Positions 5,899-5,910 of a stretch of DNA of 5,910 bases are shown piece after piece. The notes under the pieces were generated by a model. The model was given only the letters and a program-made list of their open reading frames with translations, was not told where the DNA came from and made no database searches. The stretch spans positions 1 to 5,910 of the forward strand of contig JAJXXG010000392.1 of assembly GCA_021781255.1 (NCBI GenBank), read 5' to 3'. Numbering within the stretch: the stretch's first letter is position 1; every line of letters starts with the position of its first letter. The DNA is from Acidobacteriota bacterium (GTDB taxonomy: Bacteria > Acidobacteriota > Terriglobia > Terriglobales > Acidobacteriaceae). The position numbers and the translations under genes are program-made.

Positions 5899-5910
5899 GT
5901 CGGGCTTTAC

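Larger units (their letters stand above)
5666..5910 (+). repeat. Tandem repeat array, 92-base period, continuing past the window edge
   Basis: Two consecutive units, 5727-5818 and 5819-5910, are 92 bases each and differ at only two positions. Before them is a diverged partial unit (about 5666-5726) sharing ATGAG, TTGAAGAA-like and TGTAACAAGGGCACGGC segments. The array ends exactly at the window edge, so more copies may follow. The whole stretch from 5572 to 5910 lacks a recognisable gene: it holds the coaBC promoter at 5579-5584, about 70 unremarkable bases, then this array. The spacing and lack of unique spacers exclude CRISPR, and there is no transposase. Confidence 0.9.

Noticed and set aside
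5666..5910. The repeat array as a CRISPR or an insertion-sequence end
   Set aside because: There are no unique spacers between short repeats; the 92-base unit is repeated whole, and there is no transposase or terminal inverted repeat.

Overview
The window is high-GC bacterial DNA. The best guess is an acidobacterium (Terriglobia). That rests on the flavour of the proteins, on a dispersed 'CHPER...SKDLRL' type DNA repeat that I recall as common in that phylum, and on short 'LCNKGTA' repeats that I associate with it more tentatively. No taxonomic marker gene is present, so this is an inference.

Layout. Positions 1-2430 (minus) hold most of the primosomal helicase gene priA. Its start is inside the window and its 3' end runs off the left edge; the frame is open throughout. 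A 146-base divergent intergenic region follows. Positions 2577-3326 (plus) encode a ROK-family polyphosphate glucokinase with a GTG start. It meets, tail to tail with only 5 bases between stops, a family 4 (4Fe-4S) uracil-DNA glycosylase at 3332-4252 (minus, TTG start). That gene lies 5 bases downstream of coaBC (4258-5571, minus), the bifunctional enzyme of coenzyme A synthesis, so the two probably form an operon read from a promoter just left of position 5585. From 5572 to the right edge there is no recognisable gene. This stretch holds an array of 92-base tandem repeats, each carrying an ATGA-linked mini-ORF and a small hairpin.

How it fits together. coaBC followed by priA is part of a widespread bacterial order (gmk-rpoZ-coaBC-priA in Firmicutes and others). 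Here a DNA-repair gene has joined coaBC, an oppositely oriented sugar-kinase gene separates this pair from priA, and a repeat array sits where rpoZ/gmk would be expected. The products are housekeeping: replication restart (PriA), uracil excision (UDG), CoA supply (CoaBC) and glucose phosphorylation with polyphosphate.

Most unusual features: (1) the 92-base array, whose period equals a 96-base mini-ORF including its stop minus a 4-base ATGA overlap; (2) a dispersed repeat inserted in frame inside priA, adding about 19 residues near the winged-helix region; (3) TACAAT boxes placed 6-7 bases before the only usable start codons of the kinase gene and coaBC, the geometry expected for leaderless mRNAs.
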